A DNA stretch of 64,000 bases, taken from NCBI GenBank assembly GCA_030248065.1, contig JASAMV010008687.1, positions 1 through 64,000 of the forward strand, read 5' to 3'. Made by a program: the position numbers and the translations under genes. The stretch comes from Rhynchonema sp. JSB1_4 (taxonomy: Eukaryota > Nematoda > Chromadorea > Monhysterida > Xyalidae). The notes below the pieces were generated by a model. The model did no database searches and was not told the DNA's origin. It saw only the letters and a program-made list of their open reading frames with translations. Below, in pieces: positions 1 through 11,300 of this stretch (its first letter is position 1; each line of letters begins with the position of its first letter).

Positions 1-49
1 ACATATAATCGGGTACCCCCGCCGATTGATCTTCACAGATTGGTCATTT

Positions 50-262
50 TGGGTCATTTTGGGTGTCCGTTTGGTCATTCTGGCACCCCATACCATTTTT
101 GGTCATTTCGGCAGTCCGTTTGGTCACTTTGGGTGTCCGTTTGGTCATTTCGGCACCCCATACCATTTTTGGCCATTTTGGGTGTCCGTTTGGTCACTTT
201 GGGTACCCATACCATTTTTGGTCATTTCGGCCGTCCATGTCGTTTTGGTCATTTCGGCACCC
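50..262. repeat. Degenerate minisatellite (GGTCATTTYGG units)
   Basis: About nine imperfect copies of a 20–29 bp unit beginning GGTCATTT(T/C)GG follow one another. Two unit types alternate, one ending in GTGTCCGTT and one in CACCCCATACCATTTTT. Three forward frames are open across it only because the repeat lacks stops, so these are not genes. Confidence 0.85.
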
Positions 263-299
263 CAGTACTACTATCAATCTTTTATGCAGTCTCATCCTG

Positions 300-550
300 C
301 AGCGAAAAATTTGAAGCAGAAAAGGTGTTACAAAAAACCACGCCAAGATAAAATTTACAACCAATCGTAGCATTTCGAGTGAAAATACAAAGAATGAGTG
401 CAACAATGCACAGAAGACCGGAATCACACAAGAAATGGTGTTGCTGATCAAAAATAAGTTGGGTCAAATATATTGGACAAAGCGTAAGTACAGCCTTCCA
501 AATCCGAAATCTACAAAGACAGGCAAAATGAAACAGTACTGCAAACAGTA
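300..550 (+). repeat. Duplicated block A, copy 1
   Basis: This segment matches 13375–13640 in the same orientation. Shared landmarks include GCACAGAAGACCGGAATCAC, then GGGTCAAATAT.TTGG, AAGCGTAAGTACA and CAAATCCGAAAT. Copy 2 lies just beyond the 3' end of the RhoGEF gene, so this looks like duplicated downstream flank. No coding function is visible. Confidence 0.8.
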
Positions 551-880
551 TTTCACGACTGCTGCAACGTGCTCAATGTTATGTATCGTCATCATCTCTC
601 TTCGCCCAATCGCTTTCTTTTGTTTTCGAGACACGGAGCATCATTGAACCTGGCCAAGCAGCTTCAAAACGTGTCTCATGAACTTGGACTATTGGTTGGA
701 CCATACCTCGTTCTCTAAGAAGAGAGAGAAACGAATCTCGCGCGCTGACTTGCTGCTGGACGTGCGAGCTCCAATCAAAGTCTGAGAGAAATTGATCTCT
801 GCTCCTTGGAAGAACACAGTTATGGGCATTTACGGCATGCAAACATTCAAATCCGACGCCGTAAAACCCAATCGCAACTT

Positions 881-1032
881 GAAACATCACCCAACACCCA
901 CCACAACAGCAGCGCCGTATTCGTGTCTGCTGAGCACTTGTGCAGCGTCAATGGCCAATTCGGATGTGTCAGTCCTTTGTGAAATATCAGTTGCCTCGGT
1001 ATTGTGTTGTGGAGGCTTGACTGTATTTTAGT
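881..1032 (-). pseudogene. Truncated copy of the RhoGEF terminal exon
   Basis: On the minus strand this matches the last RhoGEF exon (14367–14548). The shared protein text includes DTSELAIDAA and GAAVVVGVG, and the flanking TGATGTTTC motif is also kept. Relative to the functional exon about 70 bp in the middle are missing and the first part is out of frame, so the copy cannot make the same peptide. It is followed by no other RhoGEF exons. I read it as a broken duplicate made together with block A. Confidence 0.75.
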
Positions 1033-1632
1033 TTCTTCCATCGTTGATCTACTTTTCTCAGTAAAAAGCAAGCAGAATGAATAGATTGAGAGCAGACTAA
1101 ATTGTAAATGAATGTGCGTAATTCATTCGAGTTTCATTATTGTCGTCACTTTTCAAACATTCTGATTAAATTTGACTTCAGTGGTTGCCTATCAAAAAAA
1201 TCTCGCTCCCACGGGATCACAATTCCGGAGTTAAATTGATGTATTAGGCACATAAAATCTGCGTATAGTCCAACCACCAGCAAGACACTAAGGCTCGCCA
1301 AACGAAAAAAGAAAGAAGAAACCCCAAAGCCTCCCCCGACACCCACAAAAACCTACCTACCTGAATAAACAACATGATAAGAAGCTTCTGCAAGTCTCAT
1401 TACGTCACAAAACAGATATAATGTACATCTTGTTGTACTCATTAGATCAGTATTTTTGCATAGACACCAGAAGTAGCGCGTATAACATTGCTTACATTTA
1501 TCATAAAACTAAATAAAAAACTTTTCGATAACTTTTAGTCAACGAGCTGGGTGACATGTTGTAAAATACACAATGCAAAACCAACACAATTGGAGCCAAG
1601 GCATATCGCAACAACAGAGTTCGTTTTTATCT
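1033..1632. other. Intergenic stretch, nothing recognised
   Basis: A+T-rich sequence between the RhoGEF exon fragment and the 3' end of the minus-strand aerolysin-like gene. It contains an 18-bp string (1264–1281, TATAGTCCAACCACCAGC) that recurs exactly at 5132–5149. No coding signal is evident. Confidence 0.5.
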
Positions 1633-4600
1633 TCACACACCCTTTCGTGAGCCGGCCGGCCATCCCAGTCCATTCTTGAAGCACAAGCTGAACTTGTCTG
1701 TCACCCCGGACGGTTTCATGTTGACGAAATCAGTGCTGCTCGTGAACTGGTTCACACACTCGCGCACTTCGCTGCCGCAATGAGGGGCTGCAGATTGACG
1801 ATAATACCAGGGGTATGTGCTGTTCACTATACGTTTGGATTTGAGGCTGCCAAAAAACATCGCAATTAAACACTCAGACGGCTTACCAACGGAAACGTTA
1901 CTCGGTGAATGAATAGTGGACCGCTTCATCCAGTACTTTTGTAAGCAACGCAGCGCAAAAACTTGGTGAAAGCAAAGTGTCCAACAAACTCACGCGGCAC
2001 GACCTTGTACTGCTCAGTCCAGAACGACGCGACGCCAAAGCTGTGTGATTGGAAGGTGATGTTTGAGTTCGCAATGTCGCCCGTTCCGTCATCACAAACG
2101 AAACTGGAAACTGATGGGATAAAATTATGATCAAATTTGGAAAATGATAGACGGAAAAAGGTGACCTCAAGTCCGTGAAAAGGGTGACCTCAAGTCCTCA
2201 ACTTGTAAGGATCGTTGTAATTTAATCGGATAAGAACTTCCAAGATTAGGGCGTTCTAGCATTGACATTCCAATCGGTTTGAATTATCACAGAACGATGC
2301 ACCAGCACCATCTTGTACCTGTATTCGACCGGCAATTCAGTGGCGTCAACTTCGTATTCGTGTAGTGTCCCGAACATCAGCACTGCGCCCGGCGTCTGAA
2401 ACGCTTCGATTGAATATGCATTCGTTCAGTTTAAGGTCGGTTTATACTTCTGGACTCCTGGGCAGTATAGTAAATTTCTAATTTCGTTGCCGCGTGCATT
2501 TTTACAGACGCAGGGAAACTCCCGTTCGAAGTCGAGGCAGGTAACAAGCGCAACACACAGTCAACAAGCCACGCAGCTGGCACACGTGTGCGTTTCGAAT
2601 GTTTCAGTCACACAAGCTGTGTGTGTCAGCTGCGTGGCTCGTTGACCGTGGGTTGAGCTTGTTGCCTACCTCAACTTCGAACGGGAGTTTCCCTGCGTCT
2701 GTAAAAATGCATGAGGCAACGAAATCAGAGACTTACTATAGCAGTCAAAAATCTGAGGAAGTCAAGGGCAGGCAGAGTCATCGGCAGTCAGTGACTGCTT
2801 GTGGTGTTTGCCTGCTTCTGACTGCCGACTGCCTTTGATGGACGGCTGTCAAATGAATTAGAAGAGAAATTGGGGCAGTCAAAGTTGGGTGTCGGCCTGG
2901 ATTGACCGTGATTGCGTCTAAAATAGGTGCTTTTTTTACCGTTCTTTTACAACTTATTTTATAATTTTGTTGTCCGTTTTGCATATGTCGCACCCACAAA
3001 GACATTGCTTGTGATCAGCGCGGTAAGCGGCCGGCAGCTGTGTGAAAGTGGTTTAGCGTTTGGTCACACAAGGGTTCCAATCCTGATGGCGCACACGAAA
3101 GTAAGTTTTTGTACATTTTTGTTATTTTTCCTATGTAATCGTACATATACCTAGTGATCTCAAAAATGACCACGAAAAAATATAAGGCATATAAAACTCC
3201 ATGAACTCACGCAATCAATACGTTTGAATGTGATCACACCACAAAGCAACCAGTTCACGGGTTCGCTGTTTGGTCAATGACACCAGCACTTATTGGAACA
3301 AACTCAACAACGCAATGGGTATTTTTAAAGCCAAGTAAAGAGCATTCAAATGACAAAGCGATGTTCAAAAGTGTCTTAGTTGGCCCAGGCAGTCAACAAG
3401 ACCTAAACAGTCGTGGTGAGACCGGAGCGAGGTGGGGTGCCTTCTGTTTTTCTTTCGACACAAACCATGTTTTCTCATCCAGATCTACCGATAGACACCA
3501 AAACATGTGCGGGAGTCAGCTCTGAAGTGCTCAGAAAGTTAAAAGTTTTTAACTTGCTGTTTTTGACTGCCGGAAGTCGAAATCGGTGACTGCCAGTCCC
3601 TGACTGCCCGGCGCATTTATACTTTTTCGTGCCTGCCATTGTTTTGACCGCGCTCGAGTATAAATGGGGTGGCAGTCAATCGGATGGGAAGTCACAATTT
3701 TCTGACTGTTACTGCTGAGGAGTCAGAAGCATAAACCGACCTTTAGTGAGAATTTCCAGCCGGTAAAACTTCTGTCTGTTATGGCAATAAGCCCAGAATA
3801 CAATCCACAATCAATACTTCGACCCACTTTGTACGTGATCTGCTGTCCGTGTGTGTTATCGTTGCGAATCTCTTCCGATCGTTCGGTGGTGAAAGTGGTC
3901 GTTTCCGATCCGCCTTCTGTACGTGTGCGACCAATATCGATCTTTGTCGTTGTTATGGACTCAAACAACCCGAGGAACCCTGCTTTCGCCTCCGCCGCAA
4001 TGCTGCGTCCAATTGATATCTCTTTAGACCAATTGTACTGCAACAGGTTGGAAATTCTTGGATAATTACTGTTTCTCCGAGCACAAGGTACATACATATA
4101 CAGGGTGACCCAAAAAGGGCCGAAACCCTTTTGAGAGATCAGAACTCAGCCGTGGGAGACGCGTTGTACCTCATTCGGAAGCTAAGGCGATCTGGTTTTT
4201 GGAGTAAAAGTTGAGTTAAATTTCTTGAATTTGTTTGCACTGTAACACGATTGTTAAAAAATCAATTTTTTTTATTTTTTCGTCCTTCTATCTCATTCTC
4301 ACTCAATCAATTCGATCAACCGTGACCTGTTTGTAAGCAAAAAATCTACAACGATCCACAAAAGATTGAGATACAGTTCGCCAGTTGCGGCGTTATCGAT
4401 TGACAATGATTTTCTCAGTTAACTGGTCAAACTCGGCTGACGGCGCGCTGTTTCACAATTCGAGTCCATAGCTTCCCGGCCAAACGCCAGGCTGATCGTC
4501 GATTATCGTCTTTCACTCCAACATCATTGTCGATTATGACGGCCGACAACTGAGCAGCACGACAACGACAATCATAAGCGTGGCTGAGCTCTGTCCTCTC

Positions 4601-6239
4601 AAAGGATTTCCGCAGTTTTTGGGTCACCCGGTAGATGACTTGTGGTTGCCCCTCTATACATTTGTGTGCGCGGCAAGTGATGTTTTACACGAGCATCAAA
4701 ATCTGTGCGTATTCAATTGGCCAGTGGAGTTCGCACCGACGAGGTCTCTAGCACCTCACCGTCCGTCTGCGAAAACAGGTCGAAGCGGTCAAAACTGGTG
4801 GCATCATTTCCCGAGCATTGCGAATCAGGAGGACTGGGGAACCAAGGCCCTTCGGCGTAGCATGACCGATGAGCTACCGACTGGTGGTGGTTCGACGAGC
4901 GTTGTAATATTGTTTCCTCCAATGAAGGCCAGAGCGAGATCTACACACTATATTTCGCATGCGAAAAGCGTATACAAAAATCAGCCACCCTTTTGCGTGC
5001 GTCGCATAAAATCAATAGTCCTGACTCACCCGGATAGTGGGCCTGCGGATTATGCACACGCCTGGCTTGGCCACGGGAAACAATGTTAGAAAATATTACA
5101 ATATGCTAACGTTGTGTTTGTGTGTGTTAGCTATAGTCCAACCACCAGCTCATGAAAAGCCTGTCATGTTTCCACGTACAGTATTTCGAAACATCTCGAA
5201 AACAAACGAAAGAGAAATTTAGCAAAGGAGAGCAAAATAAACATATATGCACTGTCGATTTCTCTTGAACAACCTCATCTCATTGTGGATACCTCATCTG
5301 ACTCCGTAGCGATCACCGTGTTGGTCTCGCTGACCGATTTGGTTGTGGCAAACGTAGCGGTTCGCTCGCCGTCCGAGCACGACATGCCTGTTTGAACGTC
5401 GACTATCTGCAAATGTTGGCCGCTGTGTGTTGCGATGCCAAAAACTTGGAATATCAAGGGAAAATGGGGTCGCCTAAGCAACCGCCACAAACGCTCTCAC
5501 TTTGGTGCCCTTGTATGTCTGTTTTGGGACATCGAGCAACGTGATCTTCTCAATCGGGCAGTACGCTCCCCACTCGGAGTTGACCGTGTATTTGGACGCT
5601 GCATCACTGCCGTTGCAAGGTTGTTCAATTACACTGGCTCGGTCCATTCTGATGTTGACAAGATCGCACGAATACTTGCCGTCCGACTGAAAGATCACTC
5701 TGAGAAATGTTTGGGAAAACAGCGGATTCGACAGCTTCATTTTCAGAATGGGGCAACAATTTAAAGTTTCCAGTAGTGGTTTTGGATTGGATTGGAACAA
5801 GATCGCCCCTGACTCCAGGCGAGAACGTTCAGAAAGCTAAATCTGCAACGCTGCTTTCGACAAAGATCGCCAACAATTTGACCTCAAGCCAGCTCACCTC
5901 TCTCACCCAGTTCACCGATTTGCAGCTTGGCGTGTTTTCGCACAGCTGCTTGCAATCGATAAGGTCAATGTTTTGCCCCGATCCGTCCATATTGTGGCCA
6001 ACGATGCACGCTTTCTTCGGCTGTGACCACTGGCCTGTCAGATGTATTATATAACTGCTGTAACCACTGTCCACTTTCTTAGTGGACCTTGGTTCACATA
6101 GTTAGTGTTGATAATGATTTGCAATAAAAATGACTGCGAGCGTCACCAAACATTTCATAACCAACATTCAAAACTAACGTTTCACTGCTTGGATCGCCGT
6201 CGCCATCAAGCACAAACCGAACAGTACAAGGAATTTCAT
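1633..6239 (-). CDS. Secreted PAN–aerolysin-like protein, copy M (minus strand)
   Basis: Multi-exon gene. The start at 6239 gives a hydrophobic signal peptide (FLVLFGLC core). Exons by comparison with the plus-strand twin: 6179–6239, 5898–6034, about 5501–5770, 5293–5406, 3828–4037, up to 2395, 1994 to about 2110, 1633–1787. Exon 2 encodes a PAN/Apple-like segment with a C-x-x-L/C…SCKSVNW pattern. Exons 4–5 encode a Thr/Ser-rich alternating stretch (SETTTFTTERSEE) followed by a short beta-rich exon, the pattern of the insertion-loop region in aerolysin/natterin-type beta-pore proteins. The last exons are Cys-containing and unassigned. Exons 1, 2 and 4 are exactly as long as in the twin (61, 137, 114 bp), so the copy looks intact. 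Two transposons sit in its introns. The family call rests on pattern, not on a search; pore formation is inference. The exon 6/7 junction is unresolved because the frame after exon 6 meets a TAA. Confidence 0.6.
2434..3742. mobile_element. PIF/Harbinger-like non-autonomous element, 1.3 kb
   Basis: Terminal inverted repeats begin AGGTCGGTTTATACTTCTG and end with the complement (AGAAGCATAAACCGACCT). A 3-bp TTA target duplication flanks it at 2431–2433 and 3743–3745. The twin gene has the empty site near 10365 (single TAA in CGCTAAACTACAGTG). A TWA 3-bp duplication is typical of PIF/Harbinger. No transposase is visible; the inside is made of inverted repeats and repeated CTGACTGCC-like words. 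Confidence 0.85.
2473..2747. repeat. Long foldback inside the PIF-like element
   Basis: Two arms of about 115 bp (2473–2590 and 2625–2747) are near-perfect reverse complements, sharing for example GCATTTTTACAGACGCAGGG and AAACTCCCGTTCGAAGT. The RNA would form a long hairpin. Confidence 0.85.
4101..4631. mobile_element. Tc1/mariner-type MITE (TA target site)
   Basis: The left end reads CAGGGTGACCCAAAAA and the right end TTTTTGGGTCACCCGG, 16-bp inverted repeats with one mismatch. TA dinucleotides flank both sides (4099–4100 and 4632–4633). It lies in intron 4 of copy M, which is over 1 kb longer than the same intron in copy P (9900–10073). The minus-strand open frame inside (4427–4627) has no motif I recognise. 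Confidence 0.7.
4713..4922 (-). other. Exon-like open frame of unknown origin in intron 4 of copy M
   Basis: A 69-codon minus-strand frame ends in a stop and contains acidic, serine-rich text such as SFDRFDLFSQTDGEV. The corresponding intron of the twin has no counterpart, so it arrived by insertion. About 70 bp (4717–4786) resemble plus-strand sequence at 17546–17615 inside a RhoGEF intron (shared CCTGTTTTC, GCAGACGG and CCTCGTCGGTGCGAA). This suggests a dispersed repeat or a captured exon. A longer overlapping plus-strand frame (4580–5089) has no recognisable domain. Confidence 0.3.
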
Positions 6240-6628
6240 GGCACAAAAACGAATTTTGTGAATACAAATGATCAAATTGGGGTTTTTCCTGAAGAGAGCT
6301 AATCACGCAGATCAGGATGGTTTGATGATTCGCTCCTGTCTGATACCTGCGCACCTGCATACTCGGACACCAAACGGCCCGTGCTACCTGCTTGTCCGTA
6401 TGAACAAGTACGACTCTCGATGACCAGCGTCTATGAACCGTTGTGCACTTTCGCTCTGTCAACAGTTTTTACGCCCGTTAAGGTAAAACCTTAAAATCAA
6501 GAAATGTAATCAAAACAGAATTTTGTCAAAGGAAAGGAAACTGATTGATGTCAGAATGCTTTTGCGTTAGAGGCTAGAATATTCAATACATAGGAGTCAG
6601 GAATTTGTTAAGTTATAAGGCGAAGTAA

Positions 6629-6914
6629 GGGCGGACTTAGGTTGAACACGGAAACCAGAATTCGGAAAGATTTCCGGATTCCGATTTCCGGATGAATTTT
6701 GCAGAATACGGAGCTGACCTTCAACCAGATTTCACTTCACTGTGTTTTTAAAGGAATGCAAAACGTTTCCTAGTTCTGCGTTTTTTATATTTCATCCGGA
6801 AACCGGAAACCGGAAATGTTTCCGGAAAACGCAGATGCTGTTCCGCATCCGGAAATAGATCAAAGTTTTTGCATGTAAATATTTCCGGATTCCGTGCTCA
6901 ACCTAAGTCCGCCC
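6629..6914. mobile_element. MITE with GGGCGGACTTAGG termini
   Basis: Left terminus GGGCGGACTTAGGTTGAACA and right terminus ending CTCAACCTAAGTCCGCCC are inverted repeats of about 25 bp with one mismatch. The interior is rich in CCGGAAA / TTTCCGG palindromes. I cannot see a clean target duplication. Confidence 0.8.
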
Positions 6915-7158
6915 TCAGTCGGCCGGCATGAAAAAAGTTCGATGAAGCAGTGTAACACCATGTCTGTGAGTTGGGCACGAACTTTGGTGCGAACTAGAAT
7001 TAACCCTCGGTGTTAACCGGAGTCAAGCTTTTCCTCTCCCAACTCAACCACTTCGAAAATTTCGGGCGAGGTCATGCTGGAGGTTAGACAGCTACGTATT
7101 CCTTTCCAAAACTAAACTGGCTTTCGAAGTACAAGCTTTTATAAACAGAATTCGCATG

Positions 7159-7967
7159 TTTTGAGCCGGATGCACTCAACGGTGTTGTTGTTCTCAGAAC
7201 TTCACCTTCCAGTCACTTGTTTCTGGAAATCTTTCTTCGTTTGTTGAAAATCCTTTTGATCAACAAGGCGCAAGCACAGCTGCTTTTGGTGCTTTCACTG
7301 AAAAGATTACAATGAGTATTTTATGCGACACCTAAACGAACGTTTTTGGTGAAACCAACTAGATTTTAATGCCATAATGTATGATCCACACCAAGTTAAT
7401 ATTATAAAGTACCAAACACATTCAGTTCTATCTATCTATCTATTCAGCACATCATATGAGCATGAGTAATCCGATAGGACACAATCTTGGATTGGATTAT
7501 TATCCGAACTTTCCCGTGCCGTTGCTTATCAAACTGATCTTCGAAAAACAGCCCCAAAAATAATCGTGAACATGATACCCTACTTTCTCTAATAGAAGCC
7601 GTGGGAGCAAAATCGATATCCATTATTGCATTACCCTGTTGACTGAAAGCGTTTGTCTTTCCTGTCATTATTGTGGTTGAGCTTGATGGCATATCGTTAC
7701 TGATAATAAGATAATTTCATGTTATCGGAAATTGCTTTGCGCTGATCAAACCCATTATGGGATTTCGAATCCAGTTGACTTCACCAAAACATTGATAAGG
7801 TGTCACATGAAACAAGAAAAGCCAAACTTATGGCAGCAGCTGGGTTTGTTGAATGAAAGGATTCTGGAAAAGCCACGAAAGCGGATTTCAAAGAAACAAG
7901 CTGATTGAGAAGCAGAGCGGAAATCTTTGTTCTGAGAACAACAACAGCTGAGTGCATCCGGCTCAAA
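7159..7967. repeat. Inverted repeat near the centre of the duplication
   Basis: TTTGAGCCGGATGCACTCA at 7160 is repeated in reverse complement at 7949–7967, followed in both by TGTTGTTGTTCTCAGAA. Weaker similarity extends inwards on both sides to about 7310 and 7800 (CTTGTTTCT, CTTTCATTCAACAAACC-like). It marks the axis of the palindrome. Confidence 0.75.
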
Positions 7968-8393
7968 GCAGAAAAGTCATTATTAAAAGTCGTGCCATTT
8001 GTGTTCCGAAGCTCAATCAAGTTGAAACTAGATATCCAGTTATTGAAGTAGCCCTCAGGTCCGTTTAGCATTCTTCGGAGTCGCACTTCCATGCTCCTTT
8101 CGTGACGTGCGGGTCGGAGAATTGAGCAAAGTCAGTTTGAGCAACCACACATGCTCAGTAAGCAAGTAGAGCCGAATTTTATAAGAGAAAGCAAAAAACG
8201 ACTAAGGGACTGGTTTAAGCCTTGCTCTGATTCCCTCCAAACAAACAAACATTTTGTCAACCATGCTTGTCGTATGAGTGTATCTGTACCTGTTAGCAAG
8301 AGACAAACCCATCCGATCCTGCCCTGATGCGAACAGCTTCTTTCAGATCAACAATTTTCAACAAAAAAATCGTCCACAAAAACTGTTTTTGCC

Positions 8394-11300
8394 ATGAACT
8401 TCCTCGTGCTGTTCGGTTTGTGCGCGTTGGCGACGACCATCCAGGCTTTGAAACGTTGGTTTGCAGTAATTTTGGCCTCCTTTTTTCAAAATCTCTCATT
8501 CAAATGGCGACAAACTTTTTTCAACAAAATTGGTTCACGGTACTTTGACAGGTCAATGGTCGGACCCAAAGAAAGCGTGCATCGTTGACCACAATATGGA
8601 CGGATCGGGGCAAAACATTGACTTTATCGATTGCAAGCAGCTGTGCGAAAACACAACAAGCTGCAAATCGGTGAACTGGGTGCGAGAGGTGAGTTGGTAA
8701 ATGAGTTATTTGTTTGAAATTTTTGAAAAAGTTTGTGGTTTTTACCCAGACGCAATTTTCTGATTTCACATAGGGCGGGACGATTAAAGAATAGCGGCCT
8801 TCGCTTCTATGCACTTCGTCCCACCCCAGAAATTGACTTGTCAGTCAGTTTTGTCAGTCCGGCTGGCCAGTTCAGTAAGTACCGGAGAAATTCGATTGTA
8901 CTTGTGGCTTATCGGAGCAGCACGGTAGTGCTAAGCGACATATAGGCATGGCTTCCTATAGTGCGCGAGAAAAAAATTTGAATGTGGAAGGCCGCACTCA
9001 GACAAACGCGAAATGCGAAAAGCGAAAAGTTCAGCACAACAGCAACTCCTAAACCACGGGCCTAAACCACAGTGATGCTCAAACAAAATGTTTCAGAGGC
9101 TGTTTGGCGTGCGCTGTGGATGATGACTACGCTGAAAAACTTTTCGCTTTTCGCTTTTCGCGTTTGTCTGAGTGCGGCCGAAGCGATTCAGCAAGAGTTG
9201 TTTCCGAGACTTTGTAAAACCTTAAATTGTTGCTTCTGAAAATAACGCTGTCGAGTCCGCTCTTTTTCGAAACTTTTCCCAGAATGACCTTTCAGTCGGA
9301 CGGCAAGTATTCGTGCGACCTTGTCAACATCAGAATGGACCGAGCCGGTAATGACATTGAAAGACCTTGCGCTGGCAACAGTACTGCGTCCAAATTTACG
9401 GTCAACTCCGAGTGGGGAGCGTACTGTCCGATTAAGAAGATCACGCTGCTCGATGTCCCAAAACAGACATACAAGGGCACTAAAGTGAGAGCGTTTGTGG
9501 CGGTTGCTTAGGGGCACCAAAGTTAGTGTCGCCACGCAGTACATAAAATCCTGATAGTGAAAACTCAGGGGCTTTTTTCCGTCTTACCAAGTACTTCGCT
9601 TTTGACAAGAATAATAGAACGTTCTCCCAGACAATAAGGTCCCCCGAGTGTACACAGCATCGTCAAACATTCCTGCGTACAAGATGAGGGGAGGGGTGTC
9701 CTTGGAAATCTGCGGTAACTGAAATGCACAACTTACTGCTGTCTCCAAAGTTAGCTTCACGCCAAAGCACCGAACAATTTTGCAGGTGACCGATGTTCAA
9801 ACAGGCATGTCGTGCTCGGACGGCGAGCGGACGACCACGTTTTCCACAACAAAATCAGTCGCTGAGACAACCACGGTCAGCACAACCGAATCAGATGAGG
9901 TATGCAATCAATACAATGCATGATGGTTGGAACCTTGCTCGCTCGCTTTGTTTTTGGGGTCACTAGATCATTCGGTGCGTTCGCACTGACGATCACCAAA
10001 CGGCCAACCAAAAACCCGCTACACAACTGCATATGACGAAACCTTATCCATTGGCTTGCCCAACTTGTTGCAGTATAATTGGTCGAAAGAGGTATCAATT
10101 GGCATTAGCCGTGAGAAAGAGTACAGCGCCGGGTTCCTCGGAAATGGTGGAAAGATAACAACAGCGAAAAGCCGTACCTACTCGCGCACACGGGGCGGAT
10201 CGGAAACGACCACTTTCACAACCGAACGATCGGAAGAGATTCGCAACGATAACACACACGGACAGCAGATCACGTACAAAGTGGGTCGAAGTATTGGTTG
10301 TGGATTGTATTCTGGGATTATTGCCGTAACAGACAGAAGTTTTACCGGTTGGAAATTCTCGCTAAACTACAGTGAACCAATGCATTATCAATCGAAACAT
10401 TTCAGACGCCGGGCGCAGTGCTGATGTTCGGGACACTGCACGAATACGAAGTTGACGCCACTGAATTGCCGGTCGAATACAGGTACAAGATGGTGCATCG
10501 TTCTGTGATAATTCAGACCGATTGGAATGTCAATGCCAGAACACCCTAATCTTGGAAGTTCTTGTCAGTGTGAATTACAACGATTCTTAAAGTCTACAAC
10601 GGGACTTGAGATCACCTTTTCCGTCTATCATTTTCCAAATTTGATCATAATTTTATCCCATCAGTTTCCAGTTTCGTTTGTGATGACGGAACGGGCGGCA
10701 TTGCGAACTCAAACATCACCTTCCAATCACACAGCTTTGGCGTCGCGTCGTTCTGGACTGAGCAGTACAAGGTCGTGCCGCGTGAGTTTGTTGGCCTTTG
10801 CCTCAGGGTTGAAAAAAAAATTTTTTTATTAACGAGCTTTTTTTTTAAAAAAAAAATTTTTTTTGATTTTTTTTTGACGAAAATATTTTTTATTAGAAAA
10901 AGTGTTGCAAACGACGTTTCAGGATAAATGAAATCGATGCAACATATTTTTCAAAAATTGAAAAATTTCGCCTGAGACCCAACTTGTGTGGTGACACCCG
11001 GTAGCATTGTGCAGATTCTATGGAATCCTACCAGTCTGAGGTTGATGTTGACTAACGATGTTTCTCTAATGTATTGTAGCATGCCGTACAACGTATTTTA
11101 ATGCATCTAATGCCGTATATCTGATATACGACCATCAAAATATCGATTACAGCCCAAATCTTGCGTGTCAGATCGACTTTGCGCGCCCGGTTTTGCACCA
11201 GACCTACGTATATACCTGTGTAGTACCACGCAGTGGTACATTATCGGTGCCACATCACTATAAAAGACCATCCCCGCGCATCCCTGTACGGATTTGGGGA

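Larger units (their letters stand above)
6240..8393. promoter_or_regulatory. Shared upstream region of the head-to-head gene pair
   Basis: The two start codons face away from each other across 2.15 kb, so both promoters must lie here. The ~120 bp immediately upstream of each start are similar when one is reverse-complemented (CATCC…GATC…TGC…TGAT…CTTTCAG). Further in, inverted repeats at 7159–7200 and 7930–7967 continue the symmetry. A MITE (6629–6914) occupies the copy-M side. No TATA box or initiator can be assigned with confidence. Minus-strand frames at 7444–7692 and 7781–8092 lack support as genes. Confidence 0.55.

Noticed and set aside
4580..5089. 169-codon plus-strand frame, the longest continuous one in the left part
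   Set aside because: It starts inside a MITE, overlaps a better minus-strand frame, and has no recognisable domain or twin in copy P.
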